A stretch of 64,000 nt of DNA from Kappaphycus alvarezii. Lineage: Eukaryota > Rhodophyta > Florideophyceae > Gigartinales > Solieriaceae. The notes below the pieces were generated by a model. It did no database searches, was not told the origin of the DNA, and was given only the letters and a program-made list of their open reading frames with translations. Every line of letters starts with the position of its first letter. Position 1 is the first letter of the stretch. Positions 1-9,904 of the stretch are shown piece by piece. The stretch spans positions 372,001-436,000 of the forward strand of contig NADL03000749.1 of NCBI GenBank assembly GCA_002205965.3, in the 5' to 3' direction. The translations under genes and the position numbers were made by a program.

Positions 1-67
1 TTTCTTTCTTTCGAGGTTGATGTTGTACACGTCAATGTTCATCTTCTAGTCAGATTAAAGTTTCTCG

Positions 68-1152
68 ATGGTTACGAAGTTTCAATTGAGTCGGAACATA
101 AAAAAAATTCCTAGTACCAGACAATGGGAAATTGAATTGACAAGGGAGAGTGAAAACTTGTTTATCGTCTGTAATTTAGACAGAGAGATTCTATTCACTG
201 ATGATGAGCTCCGTAAAGCGTTTCCGCACTTTTACCACCAAGATTCACAACTAATTTCTCCTTCTTGCGACGGGCTAGACCTGAGGAATGCTCACAATAC
301 ATCCTGAAAACTCTATAACTTATTGAGGACCTTTGTGACGACATTCAACGTCTTAGTAGGTAGCCTTTTTATTTCAATTTTAGCCTAAAAAAGGACGACG
401 TCTTGTTCAAACGTGCTGTAACATGTTACTTCTCCTCGCTCAAGGGTGACACTGCCCTCCATATCGTGTACAAGGACACGACGTTTAATTCGGCAACACT
501 TTAACATCACGAGAATATTGAGGAGATCTGGAGAGTCTACGTCAATGCCTGGGTCACTCGTTACACTGGACACCCAAATTAATATAATTCATACTCAGAG
601 CCACAGTATCCCTCACTCCGGCTCAAGAACCTATGTCGTTTAGCCTTGGTTAAGCTTATCCCAGCCGTAGTTGAAAGTCACAGTTCGCTGGGCGTCGGTG
701 AAAGATATCATTCTTTTCTTCGACAGATATACCGTAAGGTCAAGTCGGAACATCCGAACATGTCAAAACTAGAAGTACTAGATACATCAGTTAAGGCACT
801 GAACGACCTTTCCGGACCGAACTGACTGGTGTGAGCACTTCTGATTTTTGGAGCTATACCACGAATTCCACTATCCTCAGCCTACTTACCCATCCAAGTA
901 AAGCGCATGAAAGCTCTTGACGAAGCACGGAAGGAGATGTTACGGGTTACTGCGGCTAGAAGGGTTTCAAAAGCGCTTCGAAACCAACTACTAACTGCCA
1001 AGACAACTCATTTGAGTATTGATGACAATGTACTAGTGTACCGCGAGAATTCTGACTTCTGGGAAGGCCTCTACAAAGTCTTAAATATAACCACCAAGAC
1101 CCTTAAGCTCAAGTTCAAGGAATGTCTGTGTATTTATCTACATATATGGTAA
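68..1152 (+). pseudogene. Copia-type integrase remnant
   Basis: Decayed integrase part of a Copia-class LTR retrotransposon pol gene; integrase would join element cDNA to host DNA. Pieces read in order across several frames: a zinc-binding-like stretch with FPHFYHQDS (68-307), a core fragment GDTALHIVYKDTTFNSATL near 440-510, the family block ESHSSLGVGERYH near 675-710, and a C-terminal part 907-1110 with RMKALDEARKEMLRV and NVLVYRENSDFWEGLYKV. Order and wording match Copia-like pol proteins known from fungi and algae. Many stops and frame changes separate the pieces, so it cannot make protein. It continues directly into the reverse transcriptase remnant downstream. Gag and the 5' LTR lie outside the window. 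Family call fairly sure; exact borders are not. Confidence 0.6.
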
Positions 1153-2695
1153 ATGAGTACAAGAAGGACGATAAGCAGAGCCAAAAAGGGGCAGTTTATA
1201 GTCTATTTCAAGCTTTGGATGAAGTTATTTGTGAATTCCAAGATAGGAGTGGACCTAATACAGAACGAAACTCTATAGATATAATAGAAATAGCCACTCA
1301 CAAAGAATTTGTCACGTATTTGCTCGAACTAAACGACCCTAGAGCGAAAATCAAAGACTTTGAGAATGTAAAACAACATGAGGCACTCGGTCCACTTAGC
1401 TTAGGTACTTTCAAGGTTGTATATGAAAAAAAGTTCCCGAGATAACCAACGTTTTGGGGGAATATTTTTTCTGTCTCTGAAAAATAGTGGAACACCTCTT
1501 GGACGTTCAAAGGCTAGGTATATTATACAAGGGTACAAGTCAGGCATACTTGCAGAGCAGTGACTTTCTAAAGCCGGAGATATTTTCGCGGCCCCATCCA
1601 AAGGATCTATCGCATTTTTGCTGAGTTTAGATCAATTATTCCGGCTTCGCCGACCTCTGTACGGACTTTGCGACAGTAGAGATTATTTGATGGATAACAT
1701 ACAAAAGGAAAGTTTTGGCCCACTAGAAGGAGATAAAAGGAGCTTCGACCGTACTTGGGATGCATGTTGAAGACTCTTTAGGGGTCGGGGATGTTCACTT
1801 TGCGGCTATCCGAGAAGATTAGCAGCGGCGTTGATTCAATGCTCCGAGAACGGAATAACTTGTACTTTTTCGGACTTCGCGTACTCCGAAATAAATCTAG
1901 ACCTACAGAAATAGACAATCGTGTATACATGAGTCACCTGCCAATATTAGCCGAAGATGCAACTTTTAAGGCTTTTAGAAGTGCGAGGGCATCTGTTTCA
2001 TGGGCCAGTCCCTCTCGTCCAGACATAATTGGATTTTTAAAAAAGCCGCTCTCGTTACTGAAGGACAACACAGCATCGAATCGGTTCTTCTCCCAATCGA
2101 ATTGATTAAAAGTCTCAAAAGAAGGGACCATTTCCTAAATTATCCTCGATTACAAGAAAAATATTTACACCTACGTGTATCATCGATTGCGAAAACAATA
2201 CTGAAACCTACGCGTCTACACTGATGAATCGTTTGGAACGAAAGATGAATTGACGTCGCAAGTTGGCTATATTGTCATCCTTTGCGATAGCCAGAACAAA
2301 TGCTATATATTAGACTTCTTAAATCGCAAGTCTAAGCGTGTTGTTAGGTCAATCCTGGTTGGGTAAGTCTATGCATTTCCTCAGGGTTATGACGCTGAAT
2401 GTAAGCTGCGCTACGATCTGGAGAACTGTATGGAAAAAAGGTCCCTCTTCCAATGCTTACAGACTTGAAGCAACTTTTTGAAGTAATAACCAAATCATCT
2501 AATACAGCTGGAAAGAGGCTGATGATATACTTCGCCGCAGCTATCGAAGCGTACAATCGATTCGAAATCAGTGAAGTCGGTCTGCGGATGTGTTCACTAA
2601 ACTCTCGCCAAAAAGTCTTTCAAGACTTTGCTCCCCGATAGAATGGATGAGGCAACCGTCATACAATGGATATTTCGTAATGAGATCGCTCTTTG
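1122..2695 (+). pseudogene. Copia-type reverse transcriptase and RNase H remnant
   Basis: Continuation of the Copia pol remnant. The first part (1122-1445) holds a reverse transcriptase N-terminal-like stretch; the middle (1450-1790) is too decayed to read. From 1921 the RNase H part is clear: YMSHLPILAEDATFKAF, RPDIIGFLKKPLSLL, then YTDESFGTKDELTSQVGY (first catalytic Asp in YTDES), a DFLNRKSKRVVRSILVG segment where a stop replaces the residue at the expected catalytic Glu, and ITKSSNTAGKRLMIY near 2470-2530. Several TAA/TGA stops and at least three frame changes. No LTR could be paired. The reading ends just before a GGGGGAAA-type repeat at 2717, which may be a separate insertion or lie next to the element's purine tract. 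Confidence 0.6.
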
Positions 2696-2716
2696 TTAGA
2701 GTGATGGGAGTGTGAA

Positions 2717-3440
2717 GGGGGGGAATTTTTGGGTAATTTTAATGCATGGAAGATGTGGTCGGTTATATCCACGCCGCTAATGCGTTATTCGGGATGCGTC
2801 GTTGCTGATGGGTAACACTACATAACATGACCTTTCTTACAGGGCAGGCTCAATGCCAGCAAGCAGGCATGCCGCGTTGGACATGACGGCCGCAGCAGCG
2901 TGCCTTTTGGTAAGCACCGCTGTAACCATCCCATAGGTCTCCATAGCTTGAACAGCCACGTTCCGCGCGATATCTGTTAGCATCGCGTACGCGTGGAGTG
3001 TGAGTGCATTTATCGTGGATAACTTTATTGTGCCTCCGTGGCTTTTACTGCACACGTGGCACCTTCGTGATATGATTTTGTGTTTCTATTTTTTAGTTAT
3101 TGTAATGCCATGACATCAAGTACTAAACCTCCGTGAGTACTGCGCTGTTTCCATTGTAGTGGAAAGACGGAAAAATAGGGAGCTTACCAAGAAAGTAGCA
3201 GCCATCCTCGGTGAAGCCCTCCCAGGACGATCAAACTGGGATGGAAGTTTGTGCCGCTAGCCTTCGAATCACGTGGATCGCCGTCTGCGACGACGTCGAA
3301 GGTAATCGACGAATACGCTGCCGTTGTCGCAACCCGCAGCGGATGCTCGACGGGAGTAAAGAAGACTCGGCTTTATCAGCAGCTTAGTTATGCGATTAGG
3401 TCCACGTGTGCCGCGTCTGTAATAAGTCGCACCCCATAAC
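2717..3440 (+). mobile_element. GGGGGAAA-family retroposon copy with LINE C-terminal tail
   Basis: Dispersed repeat that starts with a G-run followed by AATTTTTGGGTAATTTTAATG and then about 250 bp shared with copies at 7440, 17660 (inverted), 41481 and 43169. The 3' part (about 3160-3440) reads as the C-terminal end of the same LINE protein seen intact near 22300-22500: VERRKNRELTKKVAAILG, then after a one-base shift KFVPLAFESRGSPSATTSK. The copy at 43169-43690 has the same two-part structure, so the join is a property of the family and not of one locus. No full coding capacity; best seen as a non-autonomous LINE derivative. Confidence 0.55.
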
Positions 3441-4431
3441 ATGCAGAGTTTAGCCACCCTATTCAACCTAATTGTTTTAGGTTTTTACAGTTGGGTATTC
3501 AATACTTTGCATGTTGCACCTGCATATGTCTGTGGTAAAGTAAACATTTCACAGGTTGGCGGGAATTTCACCCTTTGTTCCACTCGCAGTAAAACGTTCC
3601 CGCTCTGCCTCCCTTCCCCCACACCGCCCACAAATAGGTGTGCCCGCTTCTCCCCACGTCGTCATACTGGACAGCCGCTCTCCTGGATCGGCCCTGCCCC
3701 CTTTCCGTTCCACGCCATTCTCTACCTCTGACCACACTTGTCCGACCTTTACATTTTCTCACTTCTCCCACATTTTCAGCGATTTCTTTGGACATTCACA
3801 TCTCTTCCTGGACAAACTGTACTCAGCACCTCGGTGAGCCCGCGCTACTGCAAAAATTCAGCGATCGGTGACGCGCCCTGGTCTTCCTCGTAACCGATCC
3901 GCACTTCTCAAGGTCTGAACTCCGCCGGCAATTGCAAATTTTCAAACGGCCTTTTTTTCCCAGTCCTGCATTGCCGTTCATTCACCAGCGACACGTGGCC
4001 CACTGGTACCAGGAGGCCTTGGTGACAATTAGGGCCTTTGTACACCTGGACATGGACAACCCAACCGAGAACATCTGTGGCGGACGTTTTGCCCTTTGGA
4101 CATGCACACGCGTGATAGGGACATTTTGTGTGATAGTCGTGTGCAATTGAATGCGACAAGTACAACGAGTTTTACAAAAATCATATATCTGAGCTAGCGC
4201 GGGAAACCGAAACAGCAGCCGATCAATTGAGCGGGAAGAACTAGCAATAATTGCTAAGATTATGCGGCTAAAATAGGATTAAATCTCGTCTGCCTCTCAC
4301 AAGTTCTTCAACGCCCATCGCCCGCAATCATTCACAAGTCAAGAAGAGACTGTTTTCCTTCCCACAGCATCAACATCTCATCTTTTTTCATTGACTGGTA
4401 CGGAGACATAAAACTATAACACGGGTTTCCA
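3441..4431. other. No supported gene; pyrimidine-rich stretch
   Basis: About 1 kb without a convincing gene. From 3570 to 3850 the plus strand is rich in C and T, which opens overlapping reading frames of 60-95 codons on both strands with no recognisable motif; I treat them as composition effects. The stretch separates the retroposon copy from the Harbinger element. Terminal inverted repeats of that element were looked for around 4150-4430 and not found. Confidence 0.4.
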
Positions 4432-5401
4432 ATGACATTCCATCTTCTCAATATGCTCAACTCTCAGACGACTTCAGACAAAGAGCCCAACACCTCAAGT
4501 ACCCAATCCGTATCGGACACATCATCCGATTTCCAAGGACTTGTGTGGCCAACCATCGTTAAAACATGCACACCCAAGCCCATGTCAAGCGTATCCCAAG
4601 AAATCGTGCTTGGAACTCAAGAAATTAACGCTCAGAATAGCCCTAAAGTGCATGGTGCACGTCCAAATTTGGAGATACGAATGGCCATTTTCCGTGGAGA
4701 GTCAATGTTTGAATCTCCAACGAGGAGAGTTTCCGAAAACCAGCCTGAATTAGGGATACAAAGAAAGCCAGCCATGCCAACTCAGGTATCCGCTGGAGTG
4801 ACTCGCCAAAATAGAGGAACAGGTGGGCGGCAGCCCTTAAATATCCCCGAAACGCTCGCGGAGATCGCAGGAATTGGTCGAGAATCACCCGAGCAGCTTA
4901 CGATTTCAGCCCGAGTCGTGCGGACTATGCGAATTATGACCGCGATGCGGTTTTGGTGCTTCTTTCGAAGATGAAAAAGCTGGCTACGGGAATCGGAAGG
5001 AACAGAGAAAATCGCTTAAAGAAATATTCGAAGAAGCCGTCCAGCTTGCAATGAAAGAAAACGGTGTCAAGAGAACCGCGAAAGCCTGGCAGAAGAAGTT
5101 TACCAGGATAAAGCAAGAATGACCTGCTTACATAAAGAAGATTTCAGCATCCGGTCGCGACGGCTTTGATGAAGGACTTTACGAGAAACCTGAGTTTTTC
5201 CAGGAGTTGCATGAAATGGAACACAGTAAGTCCAGGCATAACCCTCCTGCCATAATTTCTTCTTCAAACACAACATATAGCCAGACCGGTGCATCCACAC
5301 CAAGCAGCTCTCGGAAGCGCAAAAGGAGGAACCAATTGGATATGATGGAGGAGCATTATCAGCAAGATGCTAAAAGGCATGAACCATTGTGTCGGAACTG
5401 A
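4432..5401 (+). pseudogene. MYB/SANT-like DNA-binding protein of a PIF/Harbinger element (broken)
   Basis: Accessory protein of a Harbinger-type DNA transposon; in this superfamily a MYB/trihelix-like protein helps bring the transposase to the element ends. After a long Ser/Thr/Pro-rich N-terminus the DNA-binding part reads DYANYDRDAVLVLLSKMKKL (frame 3 near 4923), then IFEEAVQLAMKENGVKRTAK and AWQKKFTRIKQE (frame 2 near 5024), then ISASGRDGFDEGLYEKPEFF and a basic tail. The W-x-K-K-F and SGRDG-x-FF pattern is the hallmark of this domain. Two frame changes and one TGA stop interrupt it. It converges on the minus-strand transposase 200 bp downstream, the normal two-gene layout of Harbinger elements. 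Confidence 0.65.
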
Positions 5402-5607
5402 AGAAGGGTAAGGAAGAAAAATCAAGTATCGGGAGGTCCTAAAACTCCTCTTGGGTATATTTTAACAATTTCTGACGACTTGCAAAGGACCTTGAATAAA
5501 TCCCTAAGCGGTGCAGACACGGCTCATACCTATTTCATAGAATCTCGCAGTAAGTCACCTTAACGTATTTCCAACACCTTCCATCAATCTCTCACCCCAA
5601 TTAAGAC

Positions 5608-6815
5608 CTAATAAATCAAAGCGTCTCTCTGCTTTTTCCAAGCTGAGGACTCCGCAGTATCCAGTTCATCATCAACTGCTTCATTTGGAGGAAGAGATTG
5701 GAAAGAATCATCATTGCAGTCAATGTATATGTTGTGCAATATTAAACATGCCAGGAACAAGAAGGATACATTGCCCTCATGTTGCAACCTTACACCACTC
5801 TGTAGAACGTTAAAGCGGTTCTTCAAAATGCCGAAAGAGCACTCAATTGGCTTTCTCGTCTAAGAAGCCAAATCATCCCATCTTTTTAGGACCGGATTCG
5901 CACTTATCTCTGACTTGGACGATGTTTTAATCATGTTAGGTGCAAGTTTGAATGCCCAATCTCCAATCAGATAAGGCGCACTACAAAATTCCCAATTTTC
6001 AAGTCCGGTACGCTTGATCCTAACCACTTCCCGCAATCAATATTCGCCTTCAACTTGCAATTGTCGAAAATGGAAGAATCACCAAAGACTCCGGGCCTTC
6101 CAATATCTGTGAATATGAACTTTCGCCTGGCTTCGGACACAGCAAACAGCACTATGCTAGTGAACCCTTTGTAGCACCGATACTCGTAGAACTGATCCTC
6201 CGGACAAGATATCCACGGTATATGCGTTCCTTCAATGGCACCCGCCCAATATGGGAGCCCCCTTATATTCTGGAATCCAGACATAACACTTGCTAAATCC
6301 TCCTCATCCTTCGGAAACTTTATCATTTCTATGAAATGCGAAGAAGTAGACCGACTAACTTGTTTAACATATAGGCACACAGAGCTTCGGCCTAGGCCAG
6401 GTTGTCATTCCACGGCGGAGCACGTTGCTCCTCCGACATACATGAGAAAGGAGGCCAGTTTGAGCTCCGGAGAGGTTGGTTCTCTCATAGAAGTTGGATT
6501 ACTACTTAAGTTCGGGTGTAAGATTGACAGCAACCGCGTAAAAAACATGCGGGGAACTCTGAAGAGCGATAACCAGGTCGTGCGATCGAAAGACGCATTT
6601 AATACGTAATCAGAGAACCAGCCCTTATTATTCCGAGAATGTTCTCATGACCTTCCAACTGAGCCACCATTCCTTCTGTTGCGCATGCCATTCTCCAATC
6701 GTCGGTAAGATGCCAACGTACCTGCAGCGCCTATGGCGACGTCGTCGTCATTACATGCCATGAGCAATTGCAGGACGGCTAGCAGGACCAATTTTTTCTC
6801 AGGATTCAAAGGCAT
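5608..6815 (-). pseudogene. PIF/Harbinger transposase (DDE nuclease), degraded
   Basis: Nuclease that would cut and paste the element. Chosen start is the Met at 6815 (MPLNPEKKLVLLAVLQ); an upstream Met at 7202 only adds low-complexity sequence. Order on the minus strand: GWFSDYVLNASF, MFFTRLLSILHPNL, GLGRSSVCLYVKQV (helix-turn-helix like), LPYWAGAIEGTHIPW, FTDIGRPGVFGDSSIFDN, YLIGDWAFKLAPNMIK, RKPIECSFGILKNRF and the conserved tail FLFLACLILHNIYID. The catalytic triad is visible as E (GAIEG, where D is usual), D (FGDSS) and E (PIECS). Two TGA stops, one TAG and a one-base frameshift near 5980 disrupt it. Terminal inverted repeats were not located. Confidence 0.75.
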
Positions 6816-7254
6816 GGTCTTTTGGCGCGATGCGTTTGGTCTGCTGCAGTGGATACAAAAGTTAGGAAGGTTGAAGTGATTTCCTGAAAGGGCTTTTTGA
6901 TGATGTCGATTAGTATCGAAAGGAAGGTTGATAACTCGCAATATTGTCGAGAAAGCCGATGCGTTGATTTTTGTGAAGTTCGGGAGTGGGTATGGGATCG
7001 CCGGAGAAGATCTTCTGTTGGGAGAGAGAGTGGGAATGGGGCGCGTTTTACGTGGACTGAATGCAACATGAGAAGTGTCGACGATTGTGGTGGTACTCTT
7101 TAAGACAGTCTGGCCTAGAATGTAGATATGAATAATAAAAGACGGTCGCAGCAGACAGTGGGAGATGTCTTTAGGTTGGGGTACCTCCCGAAGCCACCCC
7201 ATATCTCGGGTAAATTTTCCATCTTTCTACCCATTTATCATAACGCACGAGTGC

Positions 7255-7278
7255 ACGTCTTTTTTTTGAAAAAGACGT
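7255..7278. repeat. 10-bp perfect hairpin
   Basis: ACGTCTTTTT and its reverse complement AAAAAGACGT are separated by a 4-base loop. It lies about 440 bp outside the Harbinger transposase start and could be an element-end relic, but the partner end was not found. Confidence 0.4.
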
Positions 7279-7395
7279 CTACTATGGCTAGAAAGATAGG
7301 AAATTGTTTAGGTGTACAAAGTCCCTTACAGTACCGGAAAGGGCGGTTCGAAGTGCATAGCGACCGCACAGGAAAGGAAGTCCCGAGGATTGGCA

Positions 7396-7415
7396 TACAG
7401 TACTGTACAGTACTG
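7396..7415. repeat. TACAGTACTG palindromic motif
   Basis: TACAGTACTGTACAGTACTG, built from overlapping self-complementary TACTGTACAGTA units. The same motif recurs at 14562, 17703, 24459, 40985, 42489 and throughout the Gypsy-2 LTR (53583-53690), usually near repeat borders. Function unknown; it may be a preferred insertion target or a relic of LTR sequence. Confidence 0.5.
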
Positions 7416-7439
7416 AAGTAACTCCAATCGCTTAACAGG

Positions 7440-7692
7440 GGGGAAATTTTTGGGTTATTTTAATGCATGGAAGATGTGGTCGGTTATATCCACGCGGCTA
7501 ATGCGTTATGCGGGATAAGTCGTCGCTGATGGGTAACACTACAGTACATGACCTTCCTTACAGAACAGGCTGAATACCGGCGAACAGGCATGCCGCGTTG
7601 GACATGAAGGCCGCAGCAGCGTGCCTTTGGGTAAGCACCGCTCTAACCATCCCATAGGTTTCCATCGCTCGAGCGGCCACGTTCCGCGTGAC
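7440..7692 (+). mobile_element. SINE-like retroposon with 13-bp target-site duplication
   Basis: A 253-bp copy of the GGGGGAAA family. It is flanked on both sides by the same 13 bases, ATCGCTTAACAGG (7427-7439 and 7693-7705), which is the target duplication expected from target-primed reverse transcription. It lacks the LINE-derived tail seen at 3160-3440 and 43400-43690 and has no coding capacity. No A-tail is visible at the 3' border. The body is about four-fifths identical by eye to 2717-2970. Confidence 0.65.
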
Positions 7693-7981
7693 ATCGCTTA
7701 ACAGGCACTGCTTTTCGGACCTCAGGTTAGGGGAAAATTGTTACAGTATTATGTACTGAACTGTACAATAAAGAAGAATGACGCTTTATTTCTTGTAGAG
7801 AAGAGAGAATGACGCCTTATTATTTGTAGATAAGTCCGCACTAACCCCATGCCCGAAAAATGACGTTTTTTCGTCATCTTAGGAAAAGATGACCAGATGT
7901 TAGCACGAAATCGTACACGTTTGTTATGTTCGTACACGTGGAAGATATTTGTATCTTTGGGCCGATAAGGACCGCTACTTG

Positions 7982-8043
7982 TGGTTGAGTGGTGTATCCG
8001 CGGTGCTTAGAGTCTACTTGTTTGAGCACCAGGGTTCGAGTCC
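7982..8043 (+). other. tRNA-like sequence with A-box and B-box matches
   Basis: TGGTTGAGTGG (7982-7992) resembles a tRNA A box and GGTTCGAGTCC (8033-8043) is a perfect B box. Between them GGTGCTTA pairs with TGAGCACC. A normal cloverleaf cannot be folded: the T stem has a mismatch and the acceptor ends do not pair. Probably a tRNA-derived relic or SINE head in the leader or LTR of Gypsy-1, not a working tRNA gene. Confidence 0.25.
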
Positions 8044-8197
8044 GAATTTCTTTGCTACTATATTAGAAAATTAGCTACGTTACGACGAAAGGGAAGAGAA
8101 AGAGGGAGTTTTAAAAAAGTGCTTTTGGGTGTTTTTCGCTTTCAGTTTATCACATTTTGCGGACGAGCCGTTGAAGGCACCGATACGTGTCAATATT

Positions 8198-8215
8198 TGG
8201 TACTTCTGTCGAGGG
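8198..8215 (+). other. Gypsy-1 primer-binding site
   Basis: TGGTACTTCTGTCGAGGG directly precedes gag. TGG complements a tRNA CCA end, and the first six bases TGGTAC are shared with the primer site of Gypsy-2 at 46046. The tRNA used was not identified. Confidence 0.45.
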
Positions 8216-8229
8216 CACAATTGCCCAAA

Positions 8230-9512
8230 ATGGCCGAATCTGTAATGAATTTCGATGGTTTGGAGAGTGCTGATATTGATTATTTTCTGTTCTATTTCGA
8301 GAATGCTGTGAAGACCGAAGGGACGAGTGAGGAGAAAGCTCGTTCTTTGATATCTTACTTAAAAGGAAAGGCGCTCAATCTCTATTACCAGAAGTTTACT
8401 GTGGGCGGGAGGCTCACTGAAGATGGTAAGAATTTCGAAAAGGTTTAAGAGGCGTTACGGAAAGAGTTTGGGAATGGGTCTGAGCCAAGGACGGCTGTGA
8501 AAGTGGCTTTGTCCCTGAGAAGAACTCCGGAGGACGATCTTGCTGAGTTTGTTGAGAAAGCTGATTCGGCGTACGAGGCTGCCGGTTTATCTGACGATCA
8601 GAAGATGTTCTTTTTGTCAAGGGCAGCCGTCACGAACAGTCGAACACAATACTTTTTAATTTTACACCCACCGAAAACCTATGGGGAGTTAAATGATTGT
8701 TTGATTGAATTCCAGACCGCCAAGAATATGTTCTCGGTACAGTACGCAAATGAAGACCGAGGCGATATTCATCCGGGTACGATAAATCCAAAGAGAGCTT
8801 CTATGAAGAGCGAAAGTTCCCAGGAAAAGATTGAGCCTTTGGCATCGCAGCTGGAAGAGTTGCACTTGTTAGTGAAGAGAATAACTGGTCAACCCCACAA
8901 TGCCAAGAGTTCCGTCAGGTATATGGTTCAACGATTAAAGGAGATTTACCGCAGTGTGCTTACTGTGGAAAAGTGGGACATAGTCCAGACAACTCCTGGA
9001 AGAGGCAGAGAGACAAGAAAGGCCGTATAATCTGTGATTTTTGTGGCAAAGAAGGCCACAGAGAGAAGGATTGTTGGAGCAAGGAGAAGGTGGTCGTTTC
9101 GAATGAGAAGGCGCCGGCTTCGGGGAAAGGTGATGGACAGAATGTCAACGTGATAAAGGAGTTAGGTCAAGAAAAGGTCGCCGCTGTACGCAGGGGAAGG
9201 GATGGAGAACCTCTCCCAAAACAGCCAGCAGTGGACCGGCCGGACTTCGCCCGTATTCCAAACATTTTGGCCCCCGCGGAGAAACCGATGCAGAAGGAGA
9301 AGAAAATGAAAGGGAAAAGGAAGGAGATCGTTCGCAAGCAAGGATTCAAAGCTTTGCAGAAACGTGTTGAGCAATATGACGTTATCTCTAGCTTGGCTCA
9401 TGCCAATGCAGGCATCAGCTTTGGTCAGTTGCTGCGTGGTGACGTTAAAGATGTCGAGAAGAATGTGAAAAGGTTGTTCAAGAGTTCACCGAGACGTGTT
9501 GCTGCTGTGTAA
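8230..9512 (+). pseudogene. Gypsy-1 gag (capsid and nucleocapsid), broken
   Basis: Structural polyprotein that would form the virus-like particle and bind element RNA. Start chosen at the Met of MAESVMNFDGLESADID. The capsid-like helical part follows (LISYLKGKALNLYY, TPEDDLAEFVEKADSAYEAA). A TAA stop at 8446 interrupts the frame, which then continues unchanged. Near 8915 a frameshift leads into two zinc knuckles: CAYCGKVGHSPDNSW, where the last Cys is Ser, and an intact CDFCGKEGHREKDC. The basic tail ends with SFGQLLRGDVKDVEKNVKRL; Gypsy-2 has a clear counterpart (NLGQLLRGDAEEARKVLRIL at 48250), which confirms that the two elements are related. Confidence 0.75.
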
Positions 9513-9599
9513 GAACCCAAAGAGGAAGATACTGGGACCGAACAGTCCCGGTCTTGGAATAAAACAAAGAACAGGAATGAGAGTATAGGCGAAGAGCCT

Positions 9600-9893
9600 T
9601 TGCAGGGAGCTTCTGTCCCGTTACGGCATCGACGACTGAAGATGGTTGCAGCGCAAATGTATGGGAAGGATATTAGGGCGCTCTTGGATACAGGCGCCAT
9701 TCCGAATATCATGTCACAAAGGTCGAGTGAAGAGATTCATCTTCGACCTGCTTCGACTGCCAGCCGTGTTACAGTTGCCGATGGGGCAACGGCGAGAGTA
9801 TTGGGAGAAGTTGCTAGTGTTCCAGTTACGTTGGGAACACTTACCTTACCATTGAAGTTTTTGATCTTGACTCACCCTTCGATAAGATCATAG
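9600..9893 (+). pseudogene. Gypsy-1 aspartic protease
   Basis: Retropepsin-like protease that would cut the polyproteins. The active-site motif is intact in MYGKDIRALLDTGAIPNIMS (LDTGA), followed by VTVADGATARVLGEVASVPV and LPLKFLIL, the usual flap and second-strand region. It follows gag after a stop and frame change and ends at a TAG at 9891; the polyprotein resumes in another frame at 9905. Active site appears functional; the reading frame around it is not. Confidence 0.7.
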
Positions 9894-9904
9894 GGGAGCC
9901 GGCC

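Noticed and set aside
3549-3871. Overlapping 60-93 codon frames on both strands.
   Set aside because: Produced by a C/T-rich tract; no motifs, no start context, and both strands equally open.
5100-6660. Several TGA stops in the Harbinger genes suggested TGA recoding.
   Set aside because: The same genes also contain a TAG and frameshifts, and the expected residues at the TGA sites fit CGA or other codons as well as Trp. The clean membrane genes give no sign of a changed code.
7982-8043. tRNA gene.
   Set aside because: A and B boxes are present but no cloverleaf can be formed; kept only as a tRNA-like sequence.
7895-8197. 5' LTR of Gypsy-1.
   Set aside because: Position and a TG start fit, but no second copy was found after 13240, so the LTR cannot be supported from the window.
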